Part shown: positions 44,605 through 54,395 of the stretch, piece by piece
Layout: each line of letters opens with the position of its first letter
How positions within the stretch are numbered: the stretch's first letter is position 1
DNA from: an uncultured Gammaproteobacteria bacterium
Lineage (GTDB): Bacteria; Pseudomonadota; Gammaproteobacteria; Arenicellales; Poriferihabitantaceae
DNA: 64,000 nt
Reading direction: 5' to 3'
Assembly: GCA_937992195.1 (NCBI GenBank)
Contig: CALKKV010000012.1
Location: forward strand, 1-64,000
Notes under the pieces: generated by a model
Database searches by the model: none
What the model saw: the letters and a program-made list of their open reading frames with translations, nothing else
Told to the model about the DNA's origin: nothing
Translations under genes and position numbers: made by a program

Positions 44605-45927
44605 ATGTTTAGCAAGTTCTCACACTCACTTTCAGCCAAACTGCTTCTGCTTTTTATTTGTGCGGGAGTAGTATTGCTGCTGCTGGTGGGAGCGATCGTT
44701 GGAAAAGGATTTGCTACCCATCTTAAAACCAGCACGCAACCTTTCATGCAGCATTATGTAGAACTGATGCAAACACAGCTTGGGTCTCCACCAAGTCGCG
44801 AGAGCGCCCGCGCAATTACCGAAAACAGCCCGGTAGAGATCCATGTCTTCGGTCCAGAAGAGTGGAGTACATCTCTGACACCGATGGACTACCAGGAGTT
44901 ACAGCAAATGTTTCATAGCGGTGAGCGCAACCGCATTGCGAACGACGGTAGCGAAGCACCTGCCAATTTCTTTCGAAACTATAGAAACAGACTGTTGCTT
45001 CATGCAGAAAGCGACGGATACGACATTTATTATGAAATCCTGCAGTCCAACGAGCTTTTCTCGACACCGCCATATAACAAATCTCTTTTACTTACAATTC
45101 TTGGCATATTGGTTCTCATTTACTACGCAACTAAAACGCTATTTCGTCCGATAGATGAAATCCAGTCTGGAGTAAAACTCATAGGCAGTGGAAACCTTAA
45201 CCATCGAATTAGTAAACGTCGAGATGATCAGCTTGGTGATCTCGCTGATGATGTAAACGCTATGGCAGACGATATCAAAGATATGCTTGAAGCCAAGCGG
45301 CAATTATTGTTGGGAATCAGCCATGAATTGCGTTCTCCGTTAACACGCAGCAGAGTTAATCTGGCACTCATGGATGAATCAAGATCGAAAAGCGAAGTTG
45401 AAAAAGACATTGCGTCAATGGAACAGATGATTACTGAGCTCCTTGAAAGCGAAAGACTGAACAGTCGCCATGTTAGCTTAAACCTTGAAACCGCCCGTCT
45501 TGATCAGGTAATACGTGATCAGGTTCAAGCGGAATTTCGAGGATATATTAAAGTAATGCAAATGGACTCTGTAGAAGCCTCGATAGACGTCGCCAGAATA
45601 AAATTACTAATGCGTAATTTGTTGAGCAATGCGGTAAAACATAGTGTCGATCCGCAACGCAGAGCAACGGTTTCTGTTCTACGCGAAGCAGAATTAAATT
45701 GCATCTACGTCACTGACAGTGGAGAAGGAATTGACCCGGAGCAAATTCCGCATTTAACCGAGCCGTTTTTTCGAGCTGACCCATCACGTCAACGAAAGAC
45801 TGGAGGCTATGGACTTGGGCTACACTTGTGCAAAGTAATCGTCGAAGCTCATGGTGGCAAGCTTTCCATTACAAGCGAAGCTGACATTGGCACCAAAATT
45901 CGCTGTGCCTTCCCAACTAAAACTTAA
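44605..45927 (+). CDS. sensor histidine kinase (HAMP, HisKA, HATPase)
   Basis: The 440-residue kinase has a first membrane helix (about residues 10-33), a periplasmic sensor region of about 120 residues, a second helix (about 160-178, LLLTILGILVLIYYATK), a HAMP linker, HisKA with phospho-His240 (LLGISHELRSPLTRSR), and HATPase_c (DSGEGIDPEQIPHL, KTGGYGLGLHLCKVI). It should phosphorylate the response regulator next door. The layout resembles CpxA/RstB kinases. The signal is unknown. Its neighbours (an exporter-like DMT protein and an alcohol dehydrogenase) hint at a small-molecule stress. Confidence 0.9.
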   Translation: MFSKFSHSLSAKLLLLFICAGVVLLLLVGAIVGKGFATHLKTSTQPFMQHYVELMQTQLGSPPSRESARAITENSPVEIHVFGPEEWSTSLTPMDYQELQQMFHSGERNRIANDGSEAPANFFRNYRNRLLLHAESDGYDIYYEILQSNELFSTPPYNKSLLLTILGILVLIYYATKTLFRPIDEIQSGVKLIGSGNLNHRISKRRDDQLGDLADDVNAMADDIKDMLEAKRQLLLGISHELRSPLTRSRVNLALMDESRSKSEVEKDIASMEQMITELLESERLNSRHVSLNLETARLDQVIRDQVQAEFRGYIKVMQMDSVEASIDVARIKLLMRNLLSNAVKHSVDPQRRATVSVLREAELNCIYVTDSGEGIDPEQIPHLTEPFFRADPSRQRKTGGYGLGLHLCKVIVEAHGGKLSITSEADIGTKIRCAFPTKT

Positions 45928-45940
45928 CCTTGATAACTTA

Positions 45941-47095
45941 ATGAACATCAATTGGAACTATCCAACCGCCATGCGTACCGGTGAAGGTCGCGCCCAGGAA
46001 ATCGCCGATATCTGTAAGGAATTTAACGTCCAAGCACCTTTGATCGTCACCGACCCAGGTTTGGCAACATTGGATATGACAAAAAACATAATGACTTGCT
46101 GCACTGACGCCGGCATTCGTGCGGCACTTTTTAGTGATATTAAACCCAATCCAACCGGTAGCAATGTAGAAGCAGGTATCAAAGTCTATCTGGAAGGCAA
46201 ACATGATGGTGTTATCGCATTGGGTGGCGGAAGTGGCCTTGACGCTGGCAAAGCCATTGCAGTTGCCGCCAATCAAACATGTAGCTTGTGGGATCTCGAA
46301 GACATTGGCGATAACTGGCTGAATGCCGATGCAGATAAAATACCGCCGATTATTGCGATACCAACTACAGCCGGCACCGGTTCTGAGGTAGGCCGCGCAT
46401 CTGTCATCGTCAATGAATCAGAAGAAAAGAAAGCCATTATCTTCCACCCTAAAATGTTACCTGGGTGCGTGATTTTGGATGCTGAACTCACCACTGGACT
46501 ACCCGCTGGCCTGACCGCGGCAACAGGAATGGATGCGCTATCCCACAGTCTTGAGGCTTTTTGTTCACCCGTCTACCACCCGATGGCGGAAGGGATTGCG
46601 ATCGAAGGTATTCGGCTGGTTCAGGAAAATCTGCCACTGGCAGTGAAAGACGGCAGCAATATTGACGCACGTCGACAGATGCTTGTTGCCTCAACTATGG
46701 GGGCTACCGCCTTTCAACGAGGACTAGGGGCCATGCATGCACTGGCGCACCCACTAGGCGCCATCTATGATGCCCACCATGGCATGTTAAACGCGATATT
46801 GATGCCTTATGTGCTGGTAGCGAATCGCAGCGCTATTGGTCCGGAGATTGAGCGATTGGCGAGATACCTGAAACTTTCTCCTGATTTTGATTCTTTTCTG
46901 CAGTGGGTGGTGGATTTACGTGCAGAAATTGGCATCCATGAGAATCTTGCCGCGATCAATATCGATGAAAAACGGGTCGATGAGTTGGGGCAAATGGCGG
47001 TAGCTGACCCATCAGCGTCAACCAATCCTATTCAACATTCTGCCGAGGCATACACCCGAATCGTATCCAACGCGATTCAAGGCAACCTTGAGTAA
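45941..47095 (+). CDS. iron-containing alcohol dehydrogenase
   Basis: From the ATG at 45941, 13 bases after the kinase gene, the protein has 384 residues. A longer frame from 45851 overlaps the kinase gene and is rejected. The NAD-binding part has ALGGGSGLDAGKAIAV and IPTTAGTGSEVG. The metal ligands are the Asp and His in GMDALSHSLEAF, a His in MHALAHPLGA and a His in YDAHHGMLNA. The family reduces aldehydes or oxidises alcohols with an Fe or Zn centre in the cytoplasm. Substrate class cannot be read. It is the fifth gene of the operon that carries a two-component system. Confidence 0.9.
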   Translation: MNINWNYPTAMRTGEGRAQEIADICKEFNVQAPLIVTDPGLATLDMTKNIMTCCTDAGIRAALFSDIKPNPTGSNVEAGIKVYLEGKHDGVIALGGGSGLDAGKAIAVAANQTCSLWDLEDIGDNWLNADADKIPPIIAIPTTAGTGSEVGRASVIVNESEEKKAIIFHPKMLPGCVILDAELTTGLPAGLTAATGMDALSHSLEAFCSPVYHPMAEGIAIEGIRLVQENLPLAVKDGSNIDARRQMLVASTMGATAFQRGLGAMHALAHPLGAIYDAHHGMLNAILMPYVLVANRSAIGPEIERLARYLKLSPDFDSFLQWVVDLRAEIGIHENLAAINIDEKRVDELGQMAVADPSASTNPIQHSAEAYTRIVSNAIQGNLE

Positions 47096-47101
47096 ACCAC
47101 C

Positions 47102-47794
47102 ATGCAACAAATCGTCTACGACACAATTGGTGGAGCGCGGCTGGCGCTAAGAAAAGGCACACCAGATAGACACGTCGCCAAGTCTTGCCTGGAAGCAGGT
47201 GAATTCGCTATTTGCAAATCAACCCTGCCGACGCTGAATCATAACTTCATCATCGATGCTGGAGGCTACATTGGAACAGCGGCAATCTGGTTTGCACAAA
47301 ATTACCCCGAGGCCAAAATACTTACGATTGAACCCTCACAAGCTAACTATGAAATTTTATTGGAGAATATTGAGCCGTATTCAAATATTGTTCCATTGAA
47401 TAAAGCAGTAGTCGCGCGTTCGCGACCTGTTAACTTGATGGATAGAGGCACTGGAGACTGGGGTTTCTCGATTGTCGAAAAACCTAGAGACAACCCAAAC
47501 CCAACTTCTCTCCACCATATTGAAGGGGTCACGCTTGATGAGTTAATTTACGACTCGAAAGTAAATGGGGTCGATATATTAAAGCTCGATATCGAAGGAG
47601 GTGAGAAGGAAGTATTCGACTTTCCTGGCTATTGGGCAAGAAACACGGTTTTACTTGTGGCTGAATTGCATAACCGAATTGTCCAGGGGTGCGGGGCTTC
47701 TTATCGAGCGGCCTGCGCACATATGGACGAGCTGCCGGCATCAGGGGGAGAGAAAGTGTTTACCGTGAACACAGACTTAATTCAGGCTAAATAA
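47102..47794 (+). CDS. FkbM family methyltransferase
   Basis: The 230-residue protein has the FkbM layout: FIIDAGGYIGTAAIWFAQNYP as motif I (about residues 50-70), ILTIEPSQANYEILLENI, and VDILKLDIEGGEKEVF, which is the typical FkbM acidic segment. FkbM enzymes O-methylate sugars or polyketides. It starts 6 bases after the alcohol dehydrogenase gene and closes the operon. It converges with the glycosyltransferase gene at 47831, which may point to modification of the same glycan, but they are on opposite strands. Confidence 0.83.
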   Translation: MQQIVYDTIGGARLALRKGTPDRHVAKSCLEAGEFAICKSTLPTLNHNFIIDAGGYIGTAAIWFAQNYPEAKILTIEPSQANYEILLENIEPYSNIVPLNKAVVARSRPVNLMDRGTGDWGFSIVEKPRDNPNPTSLHHIEGVTLDELIYDSKVNGVDILKLDIEGGEKEVFDFPGYWARNTVLLVAELHNRIVQGCGASYRAACAHMDELPASGGEKVFTVNTDLIQAK

Positions 47795-47830
47795 AATCAA
47801 CTGCTGCAAGTAATCTTTACCTTAAAACAT

Positions 47831-48787
47831 CTATAGCAGTAAAAATTTGGAAAGCTGGAATCGCCTAAGCAAACCAGCTTCGAGCAGTCGTTCGATTTCG
47901 GGCGACTGCATCATGACTCTTTGCTGATAAAGCTCTCTGGCGAGCGCCAGATTTCCACTCGCATAGGCGTCTCGCGCGTCGAGATCTAAAGTTGCTCCAT
48001 TTTTTCGCATATCCTTTTGCATTCTCACGTCACTAAAATTACCGCGATGACGATATTTTTGCTCGAAGTGCTGATATCCACATACAGAGAAGTGCAAGAT
48101 GGACGGGTTATAAAAAATAATCTTATCTAGCGGCCCATTTTCATGAATCCAACGGTGCGCCCCGAGTGGAAAAATACCGGGCAGCACCTTTGTCATCGCC
48201 TTTCCATTGTTATAGAAATTAAAGTAGCGCCTGCCCGAGGGCCAAATACCCTGTCGTTCAATCTTTTGATACTTCAATAGCGGTATCGGCTTCTTAAACG
48301 TATCCACAGATTCAAAATAGTTCTCGATTTCAAAAGAATGTGGAACGGCTTCATAGTTGTGATATACACCCGATTGCTTACCAGCTTCTTCAAGGGAGCG
48401 AATATGAGATTGGCCATCGCCATTTTTGAGATAAAACAACTCATCGATATCGATATGGAGCAACCAATCAACACCCATTTTCAAGGCAAGATTAAAACCA
48501 TATTCAATATTCAAAAGCTGGCGCGCACCCACCGTATCATCTAGATAGTCTTTGCATTGATCGTAATGTCGAAGCTGTCGCCATTCCTCCCGAACTTTTT
48601 GATCAACAGGCACAGCTGTCACACCTTCTAAAGAGGCAGCCAGCTCTATATCTGGATCTTCGGGATCATCGAACAAAATAATGAAATCGGTGAAACCAAT
48701 GTTACGGTGATAGCGAACGAAGGTTTTTAGAACCTCGCCCGGATCACGCATCATGCTGACAATACCTAATCTCATCGCATCCGCCAT
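47831..48787 (-). CDS. glycosyltransferase family 2-like protein
   Basis: The 318-residue protein has the GT-A pattern of the Glyco_tranf_2_4/GT92-like group: VSMMRDPGEVLKTFVRYH at the N-terminus, a metal-binding DxD in LLHIDIDELFYL, and a HFSVCGYQHFEQKY segment. It should transfer a sugar from a nucleotide sugar in the cytoplasm or at the inner membrane. Donor and acceptor are unknown. It starts 2 bases after the preceding gene (48790-50004) and is the last of a five-gene operon. Confidence 0.8.
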   Translation of the reverse strand: MADAMRLGIVSMMRDPGEVLKTFVRYHRNIGFTDFIILFDDPEDPDIELAASLEGVTAVPVDQKVREEWRQLRHYDQCKDYLDDTVGARQLLNIEYGFNLALKMGVDWLLHIDIDELFYLKNGDGQSHIRSLEEAGKQSGVYHNYEAVPHSFEIENYFESVDTFKKPIPLLKYQKIERQGIWPSGRRYFNFYNNGKAMTKVLPGIFPLGAHRWIHENGPLDKIIFYNPSILHFSVCGYQHFEQKYRHRGNFSDVRMQKDMRKNGATLDLDARDAYASGNLALARELYQQRVMMQSPEIERLLEAGLLRRFQLSKFLLL

Positions 48788-48789
48788 AC

Positions 48790-50004
48790 CTAGACAAGCG
48801 CTTTCTTTAAAAATCCCACAATATCCTTCTCCTGTAGACTATCCCATATTGGTCTTACGCTATCTCTCGCAGCCTGATCTCCAACAGAGAGTTCATCCGA
48901 CACATCATTTCGCACAGCTTTAGGCATATGCACTTTAACCGAGGGTAACAGCCTCGCAGACGCCAAATCAGAACCGACAGTTGGAATAAGAAGCGTTGGG
49001 ATGCCCAAACTACCAGAAATTTGATAGGTAAATGAGCCAGCGGTAATCACCGCGTCTGAGGCAGCAATCAAATTGATATGATCATTGATATCGTGAGAAA
49101 CATCTCCCATGTTTACAATCCGCGGGTCAATCGACGCCATGGTTACTACTGTAACTACAAGAAGGTTCCTCTGCCAGAGCAAGTATTCTATCAATTGATT
49201 CGCCACCTCTACCGGCATGCTTTTCAAGGCCGTACCAGCTAAAGGATGAAAAAAAACAATTCTTCGATCACCGATACAACCGCGGGCATAAACTTCATCT
49301 CGCAACCTGTTGATTTTATCTGGATGAGTAATCTTCAACTTGGTTCGCTTATTACGCTTCAAGATGACTTTCTTGTGCATCGATAGCGCCTGAAGGAAGA
49401 AATCAAATAACGGTATTTTTCCATAGCTATCGAAAGAAACTAAATCCGCAATATCGACGTAGGCGTTGTAATGATAGAACTGGGTTACTGTAATAGGCAG
49501 CTGCCTCGTTTCATTTACTTGCTCATACTCCTCATAAAGAATCCCTTGAGTCGATTGCTCACGCTGCAGCAGATCAATTTTCACGCTGGAAAATTTAGTC
49601 TTGAGGAAGGCGTAAAAATGCTGCAAAGCACCGAGGCCAACTATGTTTTCATCATACCCCCTGCCCATCCCATTGACGATTGCAATTTCGATACTTAGAC
49701 TTTTATCCAGGCCGCTAGTGCTCAGTATGGAAGCAAGCCCCTCTTTTTTAAATCCTAAATTCACCGGGCAACGCTGATGAGAAAGAATATCCTCCTCACC
49801 ATCAGCACCGACAATAAAAATCCGATGATCCCTGTTCACCGCATCGCAGAAGTGCCTAAGCTGGCTTGGTGATGTGAGATAAATATGACTGAACGGGATA
49901 TACCCTATAGCGCTTGTCCTGGCGCTACCTTTCAAATAGGTCTTTGGATACTGGTCCGTTTTGCTTAAGCTCAGCGGGTTTGGAGCGTGAAAAAACCTCA
50001 ACAT
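48790..50004 (-). CDS. GT-B fold glycosyltransferase-like protein (GT9-like)
   Basis: The 404-residue protein lacks a clear named family match to my eye. Its C-terminal half has features of GT-B enzymes: RRIVFFHPLAGTALKSMP, LIAASDAVITAGSFTYQISGSLGIPTLLI, much like the donor-binding half of heptosyltransferases (GT9). It lies between DUF2797 and a family 2 glycosyltransferase gene, which fits a role in glycan assembly. The donor is unknown, and it may not be catalytic. Confidence 0.65.
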   Translation of the reverse strand: MLRFFHAPNPLSLSKTDQYPKTYLKGSARTSAIGYIPFSHIYLTSPSQLRHFCDAVNRDHRIFIVGADGEEDILSHQRCPVNLGFKKEGLASILSTSGLDKSLSIEIAIVNGMGRGYDENIVGLGALQHFYAFLKTKFSSVKIDLLQREQSTQGILYEEYEQVNETRQLPITVTQFYHYNAYVDIADLVSFDSYGKIPLFDFFLQALSMHKKVILKRNKRTKLKITHPDKINRLRDEVYARGCIGDRRIVFFHPLAGTALKSMPVEVANQLIEYLLWQRNLLVVTVVTMASIDPRIVNMGDVSHDINDHINLIAASDAVITAGSFTYQISGSLGIPTLLIPTVGSDLASARLLPSVKVHMPKAVRNDVSDELSVGDQAARDSVRPIWDSLQEKDIVGFLKKALV

Positions 50005-50032
50005 TTAGATAACAAAATTCAAACAGAAGCTT

Positions 50033-50863
50033 CTATACCAGCGCAAGCGCAACGGTATAGCCTGTGAATTTCCGCATGTTGATGACACCGCCATCCAGTA
50101 TCAGATACTGCCCTTTAATACCGCGTAACACGCCGTTCACTTCAGGTGTTTTATCAAAGTTAAAACTACTCACTTTTGTCGGGTATTGTTCTACCGGGTA
50201 GTCTATCTCAACCACCGGCTCATCAAGGGCCTGCCACTCAAGATCAGGTTGACGTATGGACAGTTCAGCAAGATCACTTTTCGCTTGATTAACAATATCG
50301 TTAGCACGGGCTTTTAAATCAACCGATTCGGCGCCACCTTTCAACATCTTTCGCCAATCGGTTCGATCACTTACATATTGTTTTATCGTTGTCTCCAGCA
50401 GTCCAGAATGAAATCTGTTCTTGACTCGAAACATCGGCACCGCTTGGTTTGCGCCTTGGTCTATCCAACGAGTTGGTAATTGATCACCGCGAGTAATTCC
50501 CACTTTTAAACCTGAAGAGTTCGCGATATAGACATAATGGTCTTGCATGCAGTGACCGTCTGCCCATTTTTCGTCACGACATGTTCCTTCGGAATAGTGG
50601 CAGGTCTCCGGACGCATGATACACATATCGCACTCGGCGAGAGATTTAAAACAGGGATAGCAATAGCCTTGGCTAAAGCTCTTGTTGGTTTTACGATCGC
50701 AGTTAATACAGTGAATCTCACCGCTGTAAGTCAATTTGATTTCCTTACCAATCAGCGGATTCATCTCTACCAGGGTATCACCAAGCGGCAGCTGATAGCT
50801 GGCAGGCGGTCCTAGCTCAACTTTCATTTTTCTTACCTGCCCGGAACCTAGTATGTTCGTCAT
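50033..50863 (-). CDS. DUF2797 protein
   Basis: The 276-residue protein matches DUF2797. The N-terminal half has a run of Cys and His that must bind zinc (CINCDRKTNKSFSQGYCYPC, CDMCIMRPETCHY, CRDEKW, GHCMQDHYVYIANSSG). The segment VYIANSSGLKVGITRGDQLPTRW resembles a GIY-YIG nuclease core. The function is not known. It lies 12 bases after the trans-sulfuration gene in a minus-strand operon. Confidence 0.85.
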   Translation of the reverse strand: MTNILGSGQVRKMKVELGPPASYQLPLGDTLVEMNPLIGKEIKLTYSGEIHCINCDRKTNKSFSQGYCYPCFKSLAECDMCIMRPETCHYSEGTCRDEKWADGHCMQDHYVYIANSSGLKVGITRGDQLPTRWIDQGANQAVPMFRVKNRFHSGLLETTIKQYVSDRTDWRKMLKGGAESVDLKARANDIVNQAKSDLAELSIRQPDLEWQALDEPVVEIDYPVEQYPTKVSSFNFDKTPEVNGVLRGIKGQYLILDGGVINMRKFTGYTVALALV

Positions 50864-50875
50864 CGTCTTTACTCC

Positions 50876-52018
50876 CTATCCATCAAGCGCTTGCGCAAAA
50901 TCTTCAAGTAAATCTTGCTCACCTTCAATACCAACTGCAACACGAACTAATCCATCTCCAATTCCAATAGTTTCACGGTCCGATTTAGAAACACCAGCAT
51001 GGGATGATTCGGCGGGCAGAGTAACCAAGGTTTCGGTGCCGCCTAAACTAACCGCTTCGGTAACCAGCCGAAGCCGATCAATCATTGCATGAGCGCCTTC
51101 GCCCCCACCAACATGATCAAAACTTAACAAGCCACCGAAGCCATTGAAAAGATTTTTTGCGCGATGATGATCAGTATGACTGGACAAACCCGCATAGTTT
51201 ACCTGACTAACATTCTCGTGTTTTTCTAAAAAATCGGCCACAGCAAACGCATTGGTGTTTTGTTTATTCACCCGTAAAGAAAGCGTCTTTATTCCTCTCT
51301 GTAACAGGAAACAAGCGTGTGGATCCAGTGTTGCCCCAAAATGGTCGAGCTTGATCTTTATTTTGGAAACCAGAGCGTCCATTCCAAGTATCGCACCGGC
51401 GACAATATCTGAATGACCGTTTAAGTATTTCGTGCAGCTATGAACAATCAAGTCAAAACCGATATTTGCAGGCTGAAAATTAATCGGGGAAGCTAGTGTG
51501 TTATCAATCATGGACACCAAATTATTTGATCGACAAAACCCAACAACCGCCGGCAAATCACCAACTCTTAGCAGAGGATTGGTCATGCTTTCCGCATAAA
51601 AAGCCCGCGTATTGGGTTTTACTTTTTCCTGCCATTCAGCAGGGTCATTCAAATCAACGAAATCATAGGAAACGCCCAAAGCAGGTAGATCATGAGTAAT
51701 AAAGGAATGCGTGCCACCATACAATCCATTCTGGGCCAGTATGTGATCTCCCGACTTCACCACTCCCATCAATGCAGTGGTAATTGCTGCCATACCGCTG
51801 GATGTCACCAGTGCAGCTTCCGTTTGCTCAAGATCTGCAAGCTTGGCATGCAATGCCAGATGATTAGGAGAATTGTTTAATCGCAGATAAGGAATTGCGT
51901 GGTAGTCAGACTCACGGGTTGACTCAAAAGTTGAACTTTGGAAAATTGGCAGTGTAATAGCGCCGCCAATTCGTGGGGATGGCTCTCCAGCATGTATCGC
52001 TCGGGTTTCTAACGACAT
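50876..52018 (-). CDS. PLP-dependent trans-sulfuration enzyme (cystathionine gamma-synthase/lyase family)
   Basis: From the ATG at 52018 (preceded by GAGAGGAGA) the protein has 380 residues. A GTG at 52045, directly after the YjgR stop, would add 9. It is a Cys/Met metabolism PLP enzyme: SSGMAAITTAL for phosphate binding, IDNTLASPINFQP with the PLP Asp, and Lys197 in HSCTKYLNGHSD forming the aldimine. Known reactions are cystathionine synthesis or cleavage, or O-acetylhomoserine sulfhydrylation. The subtype is not certain. It is the second gene of the yjgR operon. Confidence 0.87.
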   Translation of the reverse strand: MSLETRAIHAGEPSPRIGGAITLPIFQSSTFESTRESDYHAIPYLRLNNSPNHLALHAKLADLEQTEAALVTSSGMAAITTALMGVVKSGDHILAQNGLYGGTHSFITHDLPALGVSYDFVDLNDPAEWQEKVKPNTRAFYAESMTNPLLRVGDLPAVVGFCRSNNLVSMIDNTLASPINFQPANIGFDLIVHSCTKYLNGHSDIVAGAILGMDALVSKIKIKLDHFGATLDPHACFLLQRGIKTLSLRVNKQNTNAFAVADFLEKHENVSQVNYAGLSSHTDHHRAKNLFNGFGGLLSFDHVGGGEGAHAMIDRLRLVTEAVSLGGTETLVTLPAESSHAGVSKSDRETIGIGDGLVRVAVGIEGEQDLLEDFAQALDG

Positions 52019-52045
52019 TCTCCTCTCAGAAGTTTTATCCGTCAC

Positions 52046-53611
52046 CTATCTACCACCAAAGAGCGATCCGAGTACGCCGCGTATCACCTTACGGCCAATC
52101 TGGGTACCCACAGAGCGGGCAATACTTTTCATCATCGCTTCACTCGCAGTTTGTCTGCCGCTACCTCCGGTCTTTCTCTTCGCTTCTCGAGCGGCTTCAC
52201 GTTCTAATTTTTTTCGCGCTTTCTCTGCTTCACGGGCTTCTCGCTCGGCAATCTTTTCCGCTTCCTTTGCATCTTTCTCAGCCTGAATACGCTCCTCTTC
52301 TTCTTCCGCTTTTTTCAGCTGCTCTTCAGCTCGCGCGTTCAATTTCTCCATCGCAGATTCGCGATTCTCTGATTCATCATAGCGATTGCCAATCGGAGAG
52401 CGCTTTATCTGTTCCGCTCGCTCTTCATCGGTCGCTGGTCCAATCCGAGATTGTGGTGGCCGAATAAGAATTTGTTCCACTGGCGTTGGCACGCCATCCC
52501 CGTCCAGAACAGAGACTAATGCTTCACCAACACCAAGCTCGGTAATCACCTTCTCAGTATCGATCGCTTCATTCGCGCGGAAGTTTTCCGCTACAACTTT
52601 CACTGCTTTTTGTTCTTTGGGAGTAAAAGCTCTGAGCGCATGTTGGACTTTCATACCAAGCTGCCCCAAAACATCTTCTGGAATATCCAATGGACTCTGG
52701 CTCACAAAATACACGCCAACCCCCTTCGAACGAATCAAGCGGACAACCTGTTCGATCTTGTCAACAAGCGCTTTTGGTGCATCATCAAATAATAAGTGCG
52801 CCTCGTCGAAGAACATTACAAACTTTGGCTTATCCGCATCACCAACTTCCGGCATATTCTCGAATAACTCAGCCATCAGCCAAAGCAGAAAGGTGGCATA
52901 TAGCTTTGGCCCACGGGAAATGATGGTGGTCACATCGAGTACGTTGATAATGCCCCGCCCAGAGAAATCTTCTCGCATTAGATCATCGAGTTGCAAGACA
53001 GGTTCGCCAAGGAATACCTCTGCATCCTGCTCTTCAAGCACCAATAGATCACGCTGAATCGCACCGATACTGGCGCTGGTAAAATTTCCGTAGTCACCGC
53101 GTAGCTCTGACGCATTCTCTGACATAAAACCAAGCAGCGCTTGGAGATCTTCCAAATCCAGCAACAGCATTCCATTGTCATCCGCAATTTTAAATGCGGC
53201 ATATAAAACCCCGGTTTGGGTTTCATTCAAATCAAGAAGATTAGAGATTAACAGCGGACCAAGTTCGCTAACCGTTGCTCTTACCGGATGGCCTTTCTTA
53301 CCAAACAAATCCCAGAACACAACAGGATTCGCAGTCATTTGGTAGTCAGTAATACCAATCGCTTCAATACGTTCATCAATCTTCGGGTGTGCAGTTGCCG
53401 CACACATAAGCCCCGAAACATCCCCTTTCACGTCCGCCATTAAAACCGGCACCCCGGCTTTGGAAAACTCTTCAGCCAAAATCTGCATGGTGACAGTTTT
53501 ACCAGTTCCGGTAGCGCCGGCGATCATTCCATGGCGATTTGCCATTTTCGGATTCATTACCACCTGATTTTGATCAACCCCACCGATCAGAATGCCATTT
53601 TCTATGCTCAT
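52046..53611 (-). CDS. yjgR: YjgR-type HerA-like ATPase (DUF853)
   Basis: The 521-residue protein belongs to the HerA/FtsK superfamily group DUF853. Walker A is GATGTGKTVTMQ (about residues 33-44), Walker B is KFVMFFDEAHLLF, and an Arg-rich sensor region follows (VRLIRSKGVGVYFVSQSP). A strongly charged Glu/Lys/Arg coiled segment spans about residues 405-490, and the C-terminus is Gly-rich. Its role in E. coli is not settled. It is the first gene of a five-gene minus-strand operon and is divergent from folE. Confidence 0.9.
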   Translation of the reverse strand: MSIENGILIGGVDQNQVVMNPKMANRHGMIAGATGTGKTVTMQILAEEFSKAGVPVLMADVKGDVSGLMCAATAHPKIDERIEAIGITDYQMTANPVVFWDLFGKKGHPVRATVSELGPLLISNLLDLNETQTGVLYAAFKIADDNGMLLLDLEDLQALLGFMSENASELRGDYGNFTSASIGAIQRDLLVLEEQDAEVFLGEPVLQLDDLMREDFSGRGIINVLDVTTIISRGPKLYATFLLWLMAELFENMPEVGDADKPKFVMFFDEAHLLFDDAPKALVDKIEQVVRLIRSKGVGVYFVSQSPLDIPEDVLGQLGMKVQHALRAFTPKEQKAVKVVAENFRANEAIDTEKVITELGVGEALVSVLDGDGVPTPVEQILIRPPQSRIGPATDEERAEQIKRSPIGNRYDESENRESAMEKLNARAEEQLKKAEEEEERIQAEKDAKEAEKIAEREAREAEKARKKLEREAAREAKRKTGGSGRQTASEAMMKSIARSVGTQIGRKVIRGVLGSLFGGR

Positions 53612-53785
53612 GTTTATATATGAATTAGATGCTTAGGAAGATTATTAGAAAAAATACCTCTATAGGAGCTGAATCATAACCCGTTCACAAGATGCAAAAA
53701 AGCGCTAGAAACGGCGTTTGGGAAAAGCAAACATAAGGATTGCCAGTGCTACAATCCGACTAAAACGAGTCACTGACCCAAAACC

Positions 53786-54346
53786 ATGAAAGATCTAGAG
53801 AAAATAGCTGATCATTACAAATCAATGCTGGAACTAATTGGAGAGGATGTAAAGAGAGACGGCCTCCTTGATACACCAATGCGCGCGGCGAAAGCGCTAC
53901 AGTATCTCACCCACGGCTATGACCAGAGCCTGGAGCAAGTGGTGAACAATGCCATCTTCGAATCCAATAACGATCAAATGGTGATTGTAAAAGATATAGA
54001 GCTGTACTCTATGTGTGAACACCATATGCTACCGTTTGTTGGGGTCGCGCATATCGCTTATCTGCCCGCAGGAAAGGTTATCGGCCTGTCAAAACTGGCG
54101 CGGATAACGGATATGTACGCTCGTCGTCTGCAAATACAGGAAAATCTAACCGAACAAATTGCAAATGCGGTGGAATCTATGACCGGTGCGCGCGGCGTTG
54201 GGGTTGTGGTTGAAGCCAAACACTTTTGCATGATGATGCGTGGGGTAGAAAAACAAAATTCGGTAATGAAAACATCTATGATGCTGGGGACCTTTAGAAC
54301 CGATCATCGAACCCGCACTGAATTTCTCAACTTGATTCGTGATTGA
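53786..54346 (+). CDS. folE: GTP cyclohydrolase I
   Basis: The 186-residue enzyme opens GTP to form 7,8-dihydroneopterin triphosphate, the first step of folate synthesis. Zinc ligands are Cys77 and His80 ([13 protein letters not shown]) and a later Cys in [11 protein letters not shown]. The conserved [19 protein letters not shown] and [14 protein letters not shown] are present. The length is that of short FolE enzymes. No other folate gene is adjacent. Confidence 0.95.
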   Translation: MKDLEKIADHYKSMLELIGEDVKRDGLLDTPMRAAKALQYLTHGYDQSLEQVVNNAIFESNNDQMVIVKDIELYSMCEHHMLPFVGVAHIAYLPAGKVIGLSKLARITDMYARRLQIQENLTEQIANAVESMTGARGVGVVVEAKHFCMMMRGVEKQNSVMKTSMMLGTFRTDHRTRTEFLNLIRD

Positions 54347-54395
54347 TGAATACCCTGCAATCCGGATCTAGTGGCGGTTAAAACTGACGACACGG

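Noticed and set aside
45851-45940. An N-terminal extension of the iron alcohol dehydrogenase
   Set aside because: It overlaps the end of the kinase gene, while the ATG at 45941 gives the family start.
52386-53057. A 223-residue plus-strand frame opposite the yjgR gene
   Set aside because: It is long but Ser- and Thr-rich without a domain, and yjgR on the other strand explains the sequence fully.
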